The position numbers and the translations under genes are program-made. From Fidelibacterota bacterium (lineage in GTDB: Bacteria; Fidelibacterota; Marinisomatia; Marinisomatales; TCS55): DNA of 64,000 bases. The stretch lies in the NCBI GenBank assembly GCA_014239435.1, contig JAAZYX010000007.1, positions 41,042-105,041 on the forward strand, read 5' to 3'. Below, piece by piece: positions 25,028 to 33,809 of the stretch. Position 1 is the first letter of the stretch, and every line of letters starts with the position of its first letter. Under the pieces are notes generated by a model. The model searched no databases, had not been told where the DNA came from, and saw nothing but the letters and a program-made list of their open reading frames with translations.

Positions 25028-26872
25028 TCAGTCGAGCGGTGAAGGTTCTTTTTGGTTCACGGATTTGGCTTTTTTCACGATTTCCTTCGCCATCCGCATG
25101 GGAACTTTTATGGTATCTGAAATTGTCTCAGGGTTTTCTTTGGCGATTTCTTTCACCGATTCAAAACGGGCAAACAGATTTTGAATTCGCTTTTGCCCCA
25201 TCCCCTTAATTGAATCAAAAACCGATTCGGTAATGGATGCTGTTCGCTTTTGCTTTTGAAAGGTAATCGCAAACCGGTGCGCTTCATCCCTAATTCGGCG
25301 AAGCAGAATGAGTCCCGGCGATAATTTATGTATTGACTGAGGATCTGATTTCCCCGGAACGAATACTTCTTCCAGCCGTTTTGCCAATCCGACGATTGGA
25401 AGATAATCAAGACCGAGTTCACGAAGCGCTGAAACGGCCATACTTAATTGTCCTTTCCCGCCATCAACCAAAATCAAATCCGGCAGACTTCCCTGCTCTT
25501 TTTTAACGCGCTTGTACCGTCTTAAAACAATTTCCCGCATAGAGGCGAAATCATCAATGCCTTCCACCGTTTTTACGTTGTACTTCCGGTAGTGAGATTT
25601 CTTTGCTTTTCCATCTATAAAACACACCATGGATGCTACCGTATTGGTTCCACCTAAATGCGAAATATCGAACGCTTCTATCCGTCTTGGCGCTGCTTTC
25701 ATATTTAAATCATCCTGAAGCTGCGATACCATTTTGGGTATGAGTTCTCTTCTTTTTTGTCTTTCCAAAAGCCATTCGCCTAAAAGCAGTTTTGCATTCT
25801 GAAATGCCAGGCGCTGCTCTCGTGCCTTTTCTCCGCGGATAGGTTTGTGAATTTTTATGGCGCCGCTGCGTTTTTCTTTCAGCCAATCTGTTAGCGTTTC
25901 AGCATCATTAGGCATGACGGGGACTGTAATTTCCTTGGGAATAAAATCCGCTTCCAGATAAAACCGAGTCAAAAGGGAATGCATTAGCGCTGTTTCATCT
26001 TTATCTAATCCGCGTAAAGAAATTTTTTCCCGGCTCAAAATCCGTCCGCTTCTGATTCTGATTATGGTCGCAATTCCCACGTTATTTTCACGTGCCACAG
26101 CAAACACATCCCTGTCTTCAAAATCCGCCGCTACTTTCCGCTGACGTGCCTTAAAACTCTCAATTGCTCTCAACTGATCTCGATACATTGCCGCATCCTC
26201 ATAGCGTTTTCCTTTTGCGGCTTCCACCATTTCCTTTCGAATAAATTCTTCCGTTTCTTTGGTGCGCCCATGTAAAAAGTCAATCACACGCCGGATCATG
26301 ATATTGTAATGTTCTTGGCTGACCAATCCTTCGCATGGGCCTTCGCATTTTTTTATGTGATAATCAAGACAGAGCTTCACTTTTTTCTGCTCAACCACAG
26401 CATCATCCAGATAAAAACTACAGGACCGAACAGGGAAAATCTTGTGCAACGCTTTTAGGGATTTTCTCAGAAGAAACACATCGGTATAGGGGCCGAAATA
26501 TTTGGAACCGTCTTTGACAATTTCGCGGGTGAGCAGCACTTGCGGATAAGGCTCTTTGGTAATGCGGACGTATGGATACGATTTATCATCCTTGAGATCA
26601 ATGTTGTATTTGGGGCGGTGTTCCTTGATCAAATTTGCTTCCGTTAATAATGCTTCCACTTCCGATCCAACCACGATCCAATCCAAATCGGTGATGCGCT
26701 TTACCATGGAAATATTTTTCGCCAACTGATGTTTGGAATTCTGGAAGTAAGACCGCACACGATTCCGCAGGTTCTTGGCTTTTCCGATATACAGGATAGT
26801 ATCCTTTTCGTCTTTGAACCGATACACGCCCGGTTTTGTAGGGACTTGCTTGAGTTTGGATTTAAGGGACAT
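25028..26872 (-). CDS. uvrC: UvrABC system protein C (excinuclease subunit)
   Basis: A 614-residue nucleotide-excision repair nuclease. An N-terminal GIY-YIG domain (GVYRFKDEKDTILYIGKAKNLRNRV, residues about 15-92) makes the 3' cut. A UVR motif lies near 200-235, and the RNase H-like 5'-cutting domain at about 380-540 shows AFDISHLGGT and ILVDGGKGQL. A helix-hairpin-helix DNA-binding tail lies near 555-600 (FDSIKGMGQKRIQNL). Length and order are standard. ATG start; it is divergent from the DUF1801 gene. Confidence 0.96.
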   Translation of the reverse strand: MSLKSKLKQVPTKPGVYRFKDEKDTILYIGKAKNLRNRVRSYFQNSKHQLAKNISMVKRITDLDWIVVGSEVEALLTEANLIKEHRPKYNIDLKDDKSYPYVRITKEPYPQVLLTREIVKDGSKYFGPYTDVFLLRKSLKALHKIFPVRSCSFYLDDAVVEQKKVKLCLDYHIKKCEGPCEGLVSQEHYNIMIRRVIDFLHGRTKETEEFIRKEMVEAAKGKRYEDAAMYRDQLRAIESFKARQRKVAADFEDRDVFAVARENNVGIATIIRIRSGRILSREKISLRGLDKDETALMHSLLTRFYLEADFIPKEITVPVMPNDAETLTDWLKEKRSGAIKIHKPIRGEKAREQRLAFQNAKLLLGEWLLERQKRRELIPKMVSQLQDDLNMKAAPRRIEAFDISHLGGTNTVASMVCFIDGKAKKSHYRKYNVKTVEGIDDFASMREIVLRRYKRVKKEQGSLPDLILVDGGKGQLSMAVSALRELGLDYLPIVGLAKRLEEVFVPGKSDPQSIHKLSPGLILLRRIRDEAHRFAITFQKQKRTASITESVFDSIKGMGQKRIQNLFARFESVKEIAKENPETISDTIKVPMRMAKEIVKKAKSVNQKEPSPLD

Positions 26873-26983
26873 GATTGAATTTATCTTTAAGTCTTTTTCC
26901 TTTAAAGAAGATTGTTACTCATTGTAGGATTAAGCAATGCGAAATATTTTTATTAACTTTTGCAATGAAACGACAGATAAATA

Positions 26984-27427
26984 TTGGTCCAAAGTAAAGC
27001 ACAAACTGCTCAAGCATATTTAGAAGAATTGCCGGAAGATCGGCGGGAAATCGTCTCTACAATTCGAGATCAAATCTTGAAGAATCTTCCGGACGGGTAT
27101 GTTGAATCCATGAATTGGGGCATGCTCTGTTACGAGATTCCTCTTGAGACTTATTCGGACACTTACAATAAACAGCCACTCGGGATTGCGTCCATCGCTT
27201 CCCAAAAAAATCATATCTCAATTTATATGATGGGATGCTATATGGTTCCGGATCAATACAAAATACTGGAAAAAGCGTTTGCCGATATGGGCGTTAAACC
27301 AAACATGGGAAAATCCTGCATCCGCTTTACGAAACTGGAAAAAATCCCGCTCGACACAATTGTTGAACTCATCCGAGATTTTCCTGTGGATGAATATATT
27401 AAATACTACGAGTCGGTAAAAAAATAA
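26984..27427 (+). CDS. DUF1801 (YdhG-like) domain protein
   Basis: A 147-residue protein of the DUF1801/YdhG family, recognised by SKAQTAQAYLEELPEDRREIVSTIR at its N-terminus (family pattern), ESMNWGMLCYEIP and CIRFTKLEKIPLD near the C-terminus. Its fold is related to the iron-chaperone frataxin-like group but its function is unknown. The start must be TTG at 26984, because no in-frame ATG lies upstream and the conserved region begins at once. Its TAA overlaps the rlmN ATG by one base (TAATG). Confidence 0.83.
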   Translation: MVQSKAQTAQAYLEELPEDRREIVSTIRDQILKNLPDGYVESMNWGMLCYEIPLETYSDTYNKQPLGIASIASQKNHISIYMMGCYMVPDQYKILEKAFADMGVKPNMGKSCIRFTKLEKIPLDTIVELIRDFPVDEYIKYYESVKK

Positions 27428-28485
27428 TGAATTCGACAGAAAAACAAGATATCAGATCACTCGACCTTCCGGAAATCACTTCCTTTTTCGAGGGACACGG
27501 AGAAAAACCGTTTCGCGCAAAACAAGTCTATGAATGGCTCTGGAAAAATTCGGTAGAAAATTTCGATGACATGACAAATCTTTCTAAAGAAGTCCGCGAA
27601 ATCATGAAAAATCATTTCATGATAAACCCCGTCACGATTTCAGAATCTCAAATCAGCAAAGATGGAACAACTAAATTTTCGTTCAAACTGCAAGATGGCA
27701 TGATATGCGAAGGTGTGCTGATTCCAACACCGAAACGAATGACGGCCTGTATTTCTTCCCAAGTTGGATGCAGTTTATCCTGCGAATTTTGCGCCACCGG
27801 GAAAATGAAAACCTTTCGAAATATCCGAGCCGACGAAATGTATGATCAAGTCAGGATTATCCGAGACTGGGCCGAAAACGAAATCGGAAAACCGCTCACA
27901 AACATCGTATATATGGGAATGGGCGAACCGCTTTTGAATTACGGTCATGTGCTGAATTCCGTAGAAAAAATTACATCCGAAATCGGACTTGGCATTTCAC
28001 CTCGGCGCATTACCATTTCCACCGCCGGGATTTCTAAAATGATCCAGAAACTGGCTGATGATAAGGTGAAATTCAATTTGGCGCTTTCTCTTCATGCGGC
28101 AAACGACGCCAAGCGGGATAAAATTATGGATATTAATGAAAGCAACACGATCGAATCATTGAGAACAGCACTGCTCTATTTCTGCAAAAATACCGGAAAA
28201 ACCGCTACACTTGAATATATTCTGTTCGATCAATTTAATGACACAAAAGAGGACGCAAAAAGCCTCGTGGATTTTTGTTCCGGGATGGATGTAAAGGTGA
28301 ATATTATTGAATACAATCCGGTGGACGGTGTCCCCTATCAGAAATCAAATCCGGAATCAATCCGTCAATTTCAATCCATTTTGGAAAACAGTGGAATTGA
28401 AGTCAATATTCGGCGAAGCCGCGGCAAAGATATTGATGCCGCCTGCGGTCAACTTGCCTCTAAAAAAGAAAAGGATATATCATGA
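27427..28485 (+). CDS. rlmN: Dual-specificity 23S rRNA A2503 / tRNA A37 C2-methyltransferase RlmN
   Basis: A 352-residue radical-SAM enzyme. The CxxxCxxC cluster motif is C115, C119 and C122 (CSLSCEFCATG). The downstream GMGEPLLNY and the conserved C-terminal Cys in DIDAACGQL, needed to resolve the methyl intermediate, are present. It methylates C2 of A2503 in 23S rRNA and A37 in certain tRNAs. The ATG overlaps the DUF1801 stop, and its TGA overlaps the next ATG (ATGA), so the three genes are coupled. Confidence 0.95.
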   Translation: MNSTEKQDIRSLDLPEITSFFEGHGEKPFRAKQVYEWLWKNSVENFDDMTNLSKEVREIMKNHFMINPVTISESQISKDGTTKFSFKLQDGMICEGVLIPTPKRMTACISSQVGCSLSCEFCATGKMKTFRNIRADEMYDQVRIIRDWAENEIGKPLTNIVYMGMGEPLLNYGHVLNSVEKITSEIGLGISPRRITISTAGISKMIQKLADDKVKFNLALSLHAANDAKRDKIMDINESNTIESLRTALLYFCKNTGKTATLEYILFDQFNDTKEDAKSLVDFCSGMDVKVNIIEYNPVDGVPYQKSNPESIRQFQSILENSGIEVNIRRSRGKDIDAACGQLASKKEKDIS

Positions 28486-28976
28486 AAATACTGAATCTCA
28501 TTCCCGCCGTTTTATTGGCAATATCACTAGCAATTCCACAGCAATTAGAAAAAAATTTAAGTGTGGAAGACGTTATAAATAACCTCCATCGTTTCGCAGC
28601 CGAGGCCGACGGAAAATCCTATTTTGATCTCTTTTCGAAAGATGCCGTTTTCATGGGGACAGATGCTTCTGAGAGGTGGGAAATTACCGCATTCATGAAA
28701 TATGCCATGGACCGTTTTGAAAGAGGCGAGGGATGGAAATATAAATCAAAGAAACGCAATGTCAGCTACTCCGATCAAGGGAACATCGCATGGTTCGATG
28801 AAATACTGATAAGTGAAAAATACGGTGAATTCCGCGGAACAGGCGTTTTAAAACAGGAAGATGGGAGTTGGAAGATTGCACAGTATAATCTATTGCTTCC
28901 AATACCGAATGATATCTTTTTTGAAATTGCTCAGCATGTCAGGGAATTCAACAAGCAGAAAGAAATTCGAGATTGA
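28482..28976 (+). CDS. Exported SnoaL/NTF2-like (DUF4440-type) protein
   Basis: A 164-residue protein with a signal peptide (ILNLIPAVLLAISLAI) and a single NTF2-like cone fold. Matching features are VEDVINNLHRFAAEADGKSYFDLF, a central AVFMGTDASERWE strand and C-terminal GVLKQEDGSWKIAQYN. These folds bind small ligands or act in polyketide-like chemistry, and the function here is unknown. It is coupled to rlmN by a four-base overlap. ATG start. Confidence 0.82.
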   Translation: MKILNLIPAVLLAISLAIPQQLEKNLSVEDVINNLHRFAAEADGKSYFDLFSKDAVFMGTDASERWEITAFMKYAMDRFERGEGWKYKSKKRNVSYSDQGNIAWFDEILISEKYGEFRGTGVLKQEDGSWKIAQYNLLLPIPNDIFFEIAQHVREFNKQKEIRD

Positions 28977-29043
28977 GAGTAGTTATTTCTTTAACCCCTC
29001 TTTTTAAATCCCCCTATGACAGGGATAATTAAAAGGTCTTTTC

Positions 29044-29562
29044 GTGAAAATTGTTCTTGAAACGGAACGGCTTTATCTTCGGGAATTATGCGAAGACGAT
29101 GTGGATGACCTCTGTAGGTACCTTTCCGACAAAGAAACAATGGGGCATTATCCCGAGCCTTATTCCATAGAAACGGTAATGGAATTCATCCAAAAGAATG
29201 TACAGCGCTATTCAGAGTTGGGATGCGGCCTGTGGGCTATAATCCTAAAATCTGAAGATAAACTTATCGGCGACTGCGGAATCACTATCCAAGATATTGA
29301 TGGAAAGAAGGAATATGAGATCGGCTACCACCTGAATAAAAATTACTGGGGATACGGATATGCAACCGAAGCGGCAAAAGCCGTAAAATCATACGGTTTC
29401 AACGAGCTTGGTCTCACAAAAATTTGTTCGTACATGGCTGAGGATCATACCGCTTCAAGAGCCGTGGCGAAACGGAACGAAATGAAGATAGAAAAGAAAT
29501 TCTTAAATCCGAGGAATAGAAATTTTCCTACGGTAGTTTATGCAATTAGAAAGGAGTATTGA
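29044..29562 (+). CDS. GNAT family N-acetyltransferase (RimJ/RimL-like)
   Basis: A 172-residue acetyltransferase of the Acetyltransf_3 type. ETERLYLRELCEDDVDDL marks the N-terminus, and the acetyl-CoA-binding region is YHLNKNYWGYGYATEAAKAV near residue 100. A YMAEDHTASRAVAKRN motif near 140 is the RimJ/RimL-type SxxVxxKxG equivalent. The acceptor (protein N-terminus, amino acid or antibiotic) is unknown. The start is GTG at 29044, preceded by AAAAGGTC. Its stop is two bases before the next ATG. Confidence 0.87.
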   Translation: MKIVLETERLYLRELCEDDVDDLCRYLSDKETMGHYPEPYSIETVMEFIQKNVQRYSELGCGLWAIILKSEDKLIGDCGITIQDIDGKKEYEIGYHLNKNYWGYGYATEAAKAVKSYGFNELGLTKICSYMAEDHTASRAVAKRNEMKIEKKFLNPRNRNFPTVVYAIRKEY

Positions 29563-29563
29563 T

Positions 29564-30127
29564 ATGCCTGCATCACCAGAAGACATGATGGCAACCATGC
29601 TGAAAAACCTTCCGGAAAAAACCGGAAATACGTTAGACCATTGGCTAAAAGTCGTGGAAAATTCCGGGGAAGAAAAATACAATGGGATTATCAAGTTTCT
29701 TAAATCTGAGCACGGGCTTACACACGGATATGCCAATCTTATTGCCTTCAAGTTTCGTTCTCAAGATGCAGGAAGTCCGTCCGCAGAAGATTGGGTTACT
29801 TCGCAATATTCCGGAGCAAAATCCGGACTGAAACCGCTGTACGATATATTGTGCGGAATTGTCAAGGAATTCGGAGATGATGTTGACTGTTCACCTAGAA
29901 AAACATACGTCACCATTCGTCGTTCAAAACAATTCGCTATTTTTAAGGCATCCACAAAAGATAGGCTCGATGTCGGACTAATATTAAAAGGTGAGCAGGA
30001 AACAGTTCGGCTGAAGTCCGGGAAACAATTCAGCGGAATGATGACACATTGTGTAGAGGTTCGTGCTGAATCTGATATAGACGATGCGCTAAAAAACTGG
30101 CTGAAACAGGCGTACGAAAAAGCCTGA
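29564..30127 (+). CDS. DUF4287/DUF5655 domain protein
   Basis: A 187-residue cytosolic protein. The N-terminal DUF4287 region contains NTLDHWLKVVENSG and HGLTHGYANLIAFKF. The C-terminal DUF5655-like region contains TYVTIRRSKQFAIFKASTKDRLDVGL. Function is unknown. The ATG at 29564 has a clear AAGGAG site nine bases upstream; an ORF extension from 29540 would overlap the acetyltransferase gene. Its stop is four bases from the convergent SPOR gene, with no terminator visible between. Confidence 0.82.
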   Translation: MPASPEDMMATMLKNLPEKTGNTLDHWLKVVENSGEEKYNGIIKFLKSEHGLTHGYANLIAFKFRSQDAGSPSAEDWVTSQYSGAKSGLKPLYDILCGIVKEFGDDVDCSPRKTYVTIRRSKQFAIFKASTKDRLDVGLILKGEQETVRLKSGKQFSGMMTHCVEVRAESDIDDALKNWLKQAYEKA

Positions 30128-30131
30128 AGTT

Positions 30132-30572
30132 TTAATATCGGAAGGGTTTTTGAGGTTCTATGCGTGAGCGGATAATCCACGCATTCTTATAGCCGATTTC
30201 ATTTAATCGTGCTTGAAGCCGTTCGGCCTCTTTCCTGTTAATGCAGTTTCCAATTCTTAGTTTATACAACGGCACTTCAAATGTAACATATACCGGTTCT
30301 TCTACAATATTTTCCAGAATCATCTTCAGGCTGTCAGCTCTTTCTTTTTGGCCTGACGCAAATATTTGTACACGAAATCCTTCGCGAATGAGCTGTGTTG
30401 AATCCAATCCAAGTGCCTTATCGAGATCGGTGGTATTTTGTATCAGCGGATCCATTACCGCTGGCCAATTTGGCTGAGGCGGGTTCAATCCGGAAGCATC
30501 GAATGTCTCACTTTTCAGAGAATCTTGTCCGGTTAATATTCCAAGCAGGATGAATGGAAAAATCCAATTCAT
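30132..30572 (-). CDS. SPOR domain-containing envelope protein
   Basis: A 146-residue exported protein. A signal peptide (NWIFPFILLGILTG) is followed by a linker and a C-terminal SPOR domain (about 65-140): FRVQIFASGQKERADSLK, YKLRIGNCINRKEAERLQAR and LNEIGYKNAWII. SPOR domains bind peptidoglycan stripped of side chains and are typical of division proteins. The ATG at 30572 overlaps the batE TGA (ATGA), so it belongs to the Bat operon as its last gene. Confidence 0.87.
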   Translation of the reverse strand: MNWIFPFILLGILTGQDSLKSETFDASGLNPPQPNWPAVMDPLIQNTTDLDKALGLDSTQLIREGFRVQIFASGQKERADSLKMILENIVEEPVYVTFEVPLYKLRIGNCINRKEAERLQARLNEIGYKNAWIIRSRIEPQKPFRY

Positions 30573-31324
30573 AAGGCGCGCAGAGTTCTGTCGGGAATCC
30601 ATCCTTTTTTACCATCGAGCAAAACAATTTCCACCCATCCCGGGTAATCCTGAGTAAACTGAACAACCGTGCCTTCATGAATCCGGAAAAGAATCTTTTC
30701 ATCCGAAGCCGCAGGAGCCGAGAGCGCTTCCACAACCGGCGTAACCACAACTGCCTGCTGATTGCCGGTAATATCCCAATAGACATCCAGCATAAATCCG
30801 TGCATGGCGAATACACCAATTACCAATGGAAGAATAAGTACACGGTATGCGGTTCCGCGAATGAAACCGAATAATTTCCCAAACCACACCGTCGCCGAAA
30901 TCAGCAGAATAAATCCGCCAATGAAAAACACATCGCCCAATGTCACTTTTTGCTTGAGCGACCGGTAATAATCCACCAGCACCATACCTTTTGGGAAATC
31001 AATCCTGTCCCTCACATGCGCTCTCGCCAGCGCGATGTTGTGCTGTAAATCATTATCCCTCGGATTAAACTGAAGCCCTTTTTCGTACGCCCAAATGGAT
31101 TGGCCAATCTCTCCTTGCCTGAAATACGCATTACCAAGATTGTAGTACAAATCTGCATGCTCCACGGAATGAACCAGAGATTCATACATTTCTGATGCTT
31201 CCCGGAATTTGTGGGATGCATACAAGGCATTTCCCTTTTTGAACAAGTCATCCGCCGATTCTTGGGCCATGAGCGCTGAAAAAAGAAAACAGAAAAAAAC
31301 CGAGTTGATATGAAAAACGTTCAT
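30569..31324 (-). CDS. batE: BatE: TPR and SH3 domain protein of the Bat operon
   Basis: A 251-residue exported protein. A signal peptide and two or three TPRs (ADLYYNLGNAYFRQGEIGQSIWAYEKGL) lie at about 25-105. Two membrane segments (VFFIGGFILLISATVWFG and VLILPLVIGVFAMHGFML) lie at about 135-185, and a C-terminal SH3 domain at about 190-250 (GWVEIVLLDGKKGWIPD). The layout matches BatE proteins, which help assemble the Bat envelope complex linked to oxygen tolerance. It overlaps batD by four bases. Confidence 0.87.
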   Translation of the reverse strand: MNVFHINSVFFCFLFSALMAQESADDLFKKGNALYASHKFREASEMYESLVHSVEHADLYYNLGNAYFRQGEIGQSIWAYEKGLQFNPRDNDLQHNIALARAHVRDRIDFPKGMVLVDYYRSLKQKVTLGDVFFIGGFILLISATVWFGKLFGFIRGTAYRVLILPLVIGVFAMHGFMLDVYWDITGNQQAVVVTPVVEALSAPAASDEKILFRIHEGTVVQFTQDYPGWVEIVLLDGKKGWIPDRTLRAL

Positions 31325-33045
31325 GATAATTGCGCATCAATTTGCGTCAGGACGGATATTGCATCTTCAACCCATTGTGATGCTTCAAACTCTTGTCCGG
31401 GTGCATATCGAACCGCATCACAAGCGGATAAAATTCTGAGGATTTCCGTTTGCAGTGCTTCCGGAATTTTATCCTTGAGGATTTCCTGAGCACCAATCGG
31501 ATCCATTGCTTGAACATCGAGTCCGCATTTTTCTGATAAATAATGATAAATCGTGCCGGAAATTTCAGAATCCGGATTATCTGTTATTCCGGACAGCGCT
31601 TTAATCGCCTTTCTTAAAGCTGCCTTAGAACGTCGTTCCGGAGCAGATGCGATTGCTTTTTTTCGTGCGGATTCCAATGGATACGGTGCTAGGAATAACA
31701 GTGCTGCAAATCCATACAATATCCATGCAGCAATTGAGATGGGGCTCGATCCTTTTTTATGCCACGAAGGCGCATCTGTTTTAATATAATGAATATCTTC
31801 TTTCAGTAATTCCACCTCACTTCTGGAAAGTCCTGATGCAGCGGCGGCTTGATCTCCTTCTTCCACAAGCAAACTGTGTCCGGGAGTTTTGGCGCGATCC
31901 CATAATTGTGTTTCAGGATTAAAAAATGCGAGGTCCACTTTGGGGATATGTACACGCCCAGCTTCTCTCGGAATTAAAATATATTCAACGGTCAGCTCGC
32001 CGGTGAGTTTATCTCTTAGCGTCTCTTTTTGAAAAACAGATGTAGGCGAATGAACCTGAATATCATTTTGAAAAGTAATTTCCGGGAGGCTGAATAGATT
32101 AAAATTTCCGGTACCTTTAATATTTATGGTGAAGGTTACTGCCTCATTCACCTTCACTTTTTCGGCATCTAATTTTGATTCCACTGTAAACGTGCCGACT
32201 GCTCCCGTAAAATCCGAAGGTTTGTCTTTTGGATATGGTTTCACATTGATTTCCACTTTTTTAGATCGAATCACTTTTGGCACCGTTTGGTTAAAAAATG
32301 AATCCATAAATGGAGAATCAAAAAATGGATCTTTTTTCCGTTTTTGGCTTACAGATACCGCACAATTAACCGTCATGGGATCTACAAAAAGTTTTCCTGT
32401 TTTGGTCGGGAAAAGAGCGGCTTCGTACAGCGTATAAGCACGGTACCGAACGCCATTAACCTGTGTGTCACGATGTCTCGGTGACGCCGGTTTGCGAAGG
32501 TCTTCTACCCAAAACCCGATTCCCTTGGGATATTCCACACTTGTAAGAGACAGATTAACTCGGGTAAATAATTTGTAGCTAACGGTAACCTGTTCACCTA
32601 CAAATGCTGTTTCTTTATCTGCAGCGGCAATGATGAAAATATCTGCATCGGTAGTTCCCGCGTTTCCATCAGAATTCACAACCATGGTGATTGGATTTGT
32701 TTTGTACCGTTTTCCTCCAAACGTAACACTGAGAGGCGGAATTAGGATTGTTCCGCTTTTGTTTGCGATCAGGGTCCACGTTAAACTTCGGGAACTTGCC
32801 ATTGTACCATTAATCCATTGAATGTTTGTTTGTTGCGCAGGACCGCTAACGATAGTAAACGATTGCAACAGCGGAGAAATATCCACACTCGGACTGGAAT
32901 CGGCATCTTTAGCTTCCACTTTAAACGTGAAGACGTCGCTCTGGCTGATTGTGTTTACATCCACGGAAGCGGACACACTCACTGCTTCCAGTTGAGCCGC
33001 TATTCCGAAAGCCGCCAGAATAAAATATTTAAATATTGATTTCAC
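31321..33045 (-). CDS. batD: BatD: oxygen-tolerance/envelope protein
   Basis: A 574-residue membrane-anchored protein. A signal peptide (YFILAAFGIAAQL) is followed by an extracytoplasmic Bat-type beta-sandwich region, with LTWTLIANKSGTILIPPLSVTFGGKRY near residue 85 as a family pattern. One membrane helix (IAAWILYGFAALLFLAPY) is near 440, and a cytoplasmic C-terminal helical domain ends it. The start is GTG, overlapping the batC TGA (GTGA). BatD is implicated in aerotolerance, but its molecular role is not defined. Confidence 0.88.
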   Translation of the reverse strand: MKSIFKYFILAAFGIAAQLEAVSVSASVDVNTISQSDVFTFKVEAKDADSSPSVDISPLLQSFTIVSGPAQQTNIQWINGTMASSRSLTWTLIANKSGTILIPPLSVTFGGKRYKTNPITMVVNSDGNAGTTDADIFIIAAADKETAFVGEQVTVSYKLFTRVNLSLTSVEYPKGIGFWVEDLRKPASPRHRDTQVNGVRYRAYTLYEAALFPTKTGKLFVDPMTVNCAVSVSQKRKKDPFFDSPFMDSFFNQTVPKVIRSKKVEINVKPYPKDKPSDFTGAVGTFTVESKLDAEKVKVNEAVTFTINIKGTGNFNLFSLPEITFQNDIQVHSPTSVFQKETLRDKLTGELTVEYILIPREAGRVHIPKVDLAFFNPETQLWDRAKTPGHSLLVEEGDQAAAASGLSRSEVELLKEDIHYIKTDAPSWHKKGSSPISIAAWILYGFAALLFLAPYPLESARKKAIASAPERRSKAALRKAIKALSGITDNPDSEISGTIYHYLSEKCGLDVQAMDPIGAQEILKDKIPEALQTEILRILSACDAVRYAPGQEFEASQWVEDAISVLTQIDAQLS

Positions 33046-33809
33046 CAGTCTTTTTCAAGTTTGCGGGATTTTACCCGTGCCATCTGCCTCTTTTGAAGGA
33101 TTTTTTCATCTTCTTTCAGGGCGTCTAAAATACGCTCCGCATTTCGTAAATCTTCTTTTTCTTCTGTGGAAGTTTCGTCCTTGTTCGCCGAAGATTCCTC
33201 TCCAGAATCCTCTTCTTGATTCTGTTCGCCATTTTGAGATTCGTTTTCTTTCTGTTCTTCTTGGTCCTGTTTTTGATCATCATCGCTATGCTGCTGATCT
33301 TTTTGGTCTTCGCCTTCGTCCTGATTTTCCGACTCCTGTTTCTGCTGATCTTGTTTTTCTTGATCTTCATTTTCTTCAGAATCTTGGTCTTCCTGCTGTT
33401 CCTGATTTTCCTGAGGATTGTACCGAACCATTTCATAATTATATTTAGCGTTTTTATCGTCGGGGTTCAGCTCGAGCGCTTTCCGGTAAAACGCCAGACT
33501 TTCCTCATTCCGCTTCATATTAAAAAGCGTGTTTCCCATGTTGTAATACGCTTTTGCTTTCAATGCATCGTCTTCGGTATTCAAGGCCTGTTCAAAGGCG
33601 TCCATGGCCAACTCCATATTTCCTTGGCTTAAAGCGGAAGTACCGATGCCAAAATGCGCTTTATCCGCCGAGGCGCCTTTGTCTAAGGTGGATTCGTAAT
33701 ATTCAATCGCTTTATCAAATTCACCCTTTTTGAAATGGGAAAGCCCTTTATCCTCCGCGATTGCGAATGATAATGCTAGAAAAAGGAAAATATAATTAAT
33801 CTTGGTCAT
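33042..33809 (-). CDS. batC: BatC: TPR protein with acidic Gln/Glu-rich tail
   Basis: A 255-residue exported protein. A signal peptide (YIFLFLALSFAIA) precedes three TPRs (about 20-125: ALKAKAYYNMGNTLFNMK and AFEQALNTEDDAL). A low-complexity region of roughly 110 residues, almost all E, Q, D, N, K and S, follows. The tail probably is disordered. The ATG at 33809 overlaps batB by 14 bases; a frame extension to 33950 exists but lacks homology. The acidic tail is encoded by repetitive GA-rich sequence. Confidence 0.87.
   Translation of the reverse strand: MTKINYIFLFLALSFAIAEDKGLSHFKKGEFDKAIEYYESTLDKGASADKAHFGIGTSALSQGNMELAMDAFEQALNTEDDALKAKAYYNMGNTLFNMKRNEESLAFYRKALELNPDDKNAKYNYEMVRYNPQENQEQQEDQDSEENEDQEKQDQQKQESENQDEGEDQKDQQHSDDDQKQDQEEQKENESQNGEQNQEEDSGEESSANKDETSTEEKEDLRNAERILDALKEDEKILQKRQMARVKSRKLEKDW

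Noticed and set aside
33077..33632. Hydrophobic plus-strand open frames opposite batC
   Set aside because: They are the reverse of the Glu/Gln-rich batC tail. Their Leu/Phe-rich content is a composition artefact.
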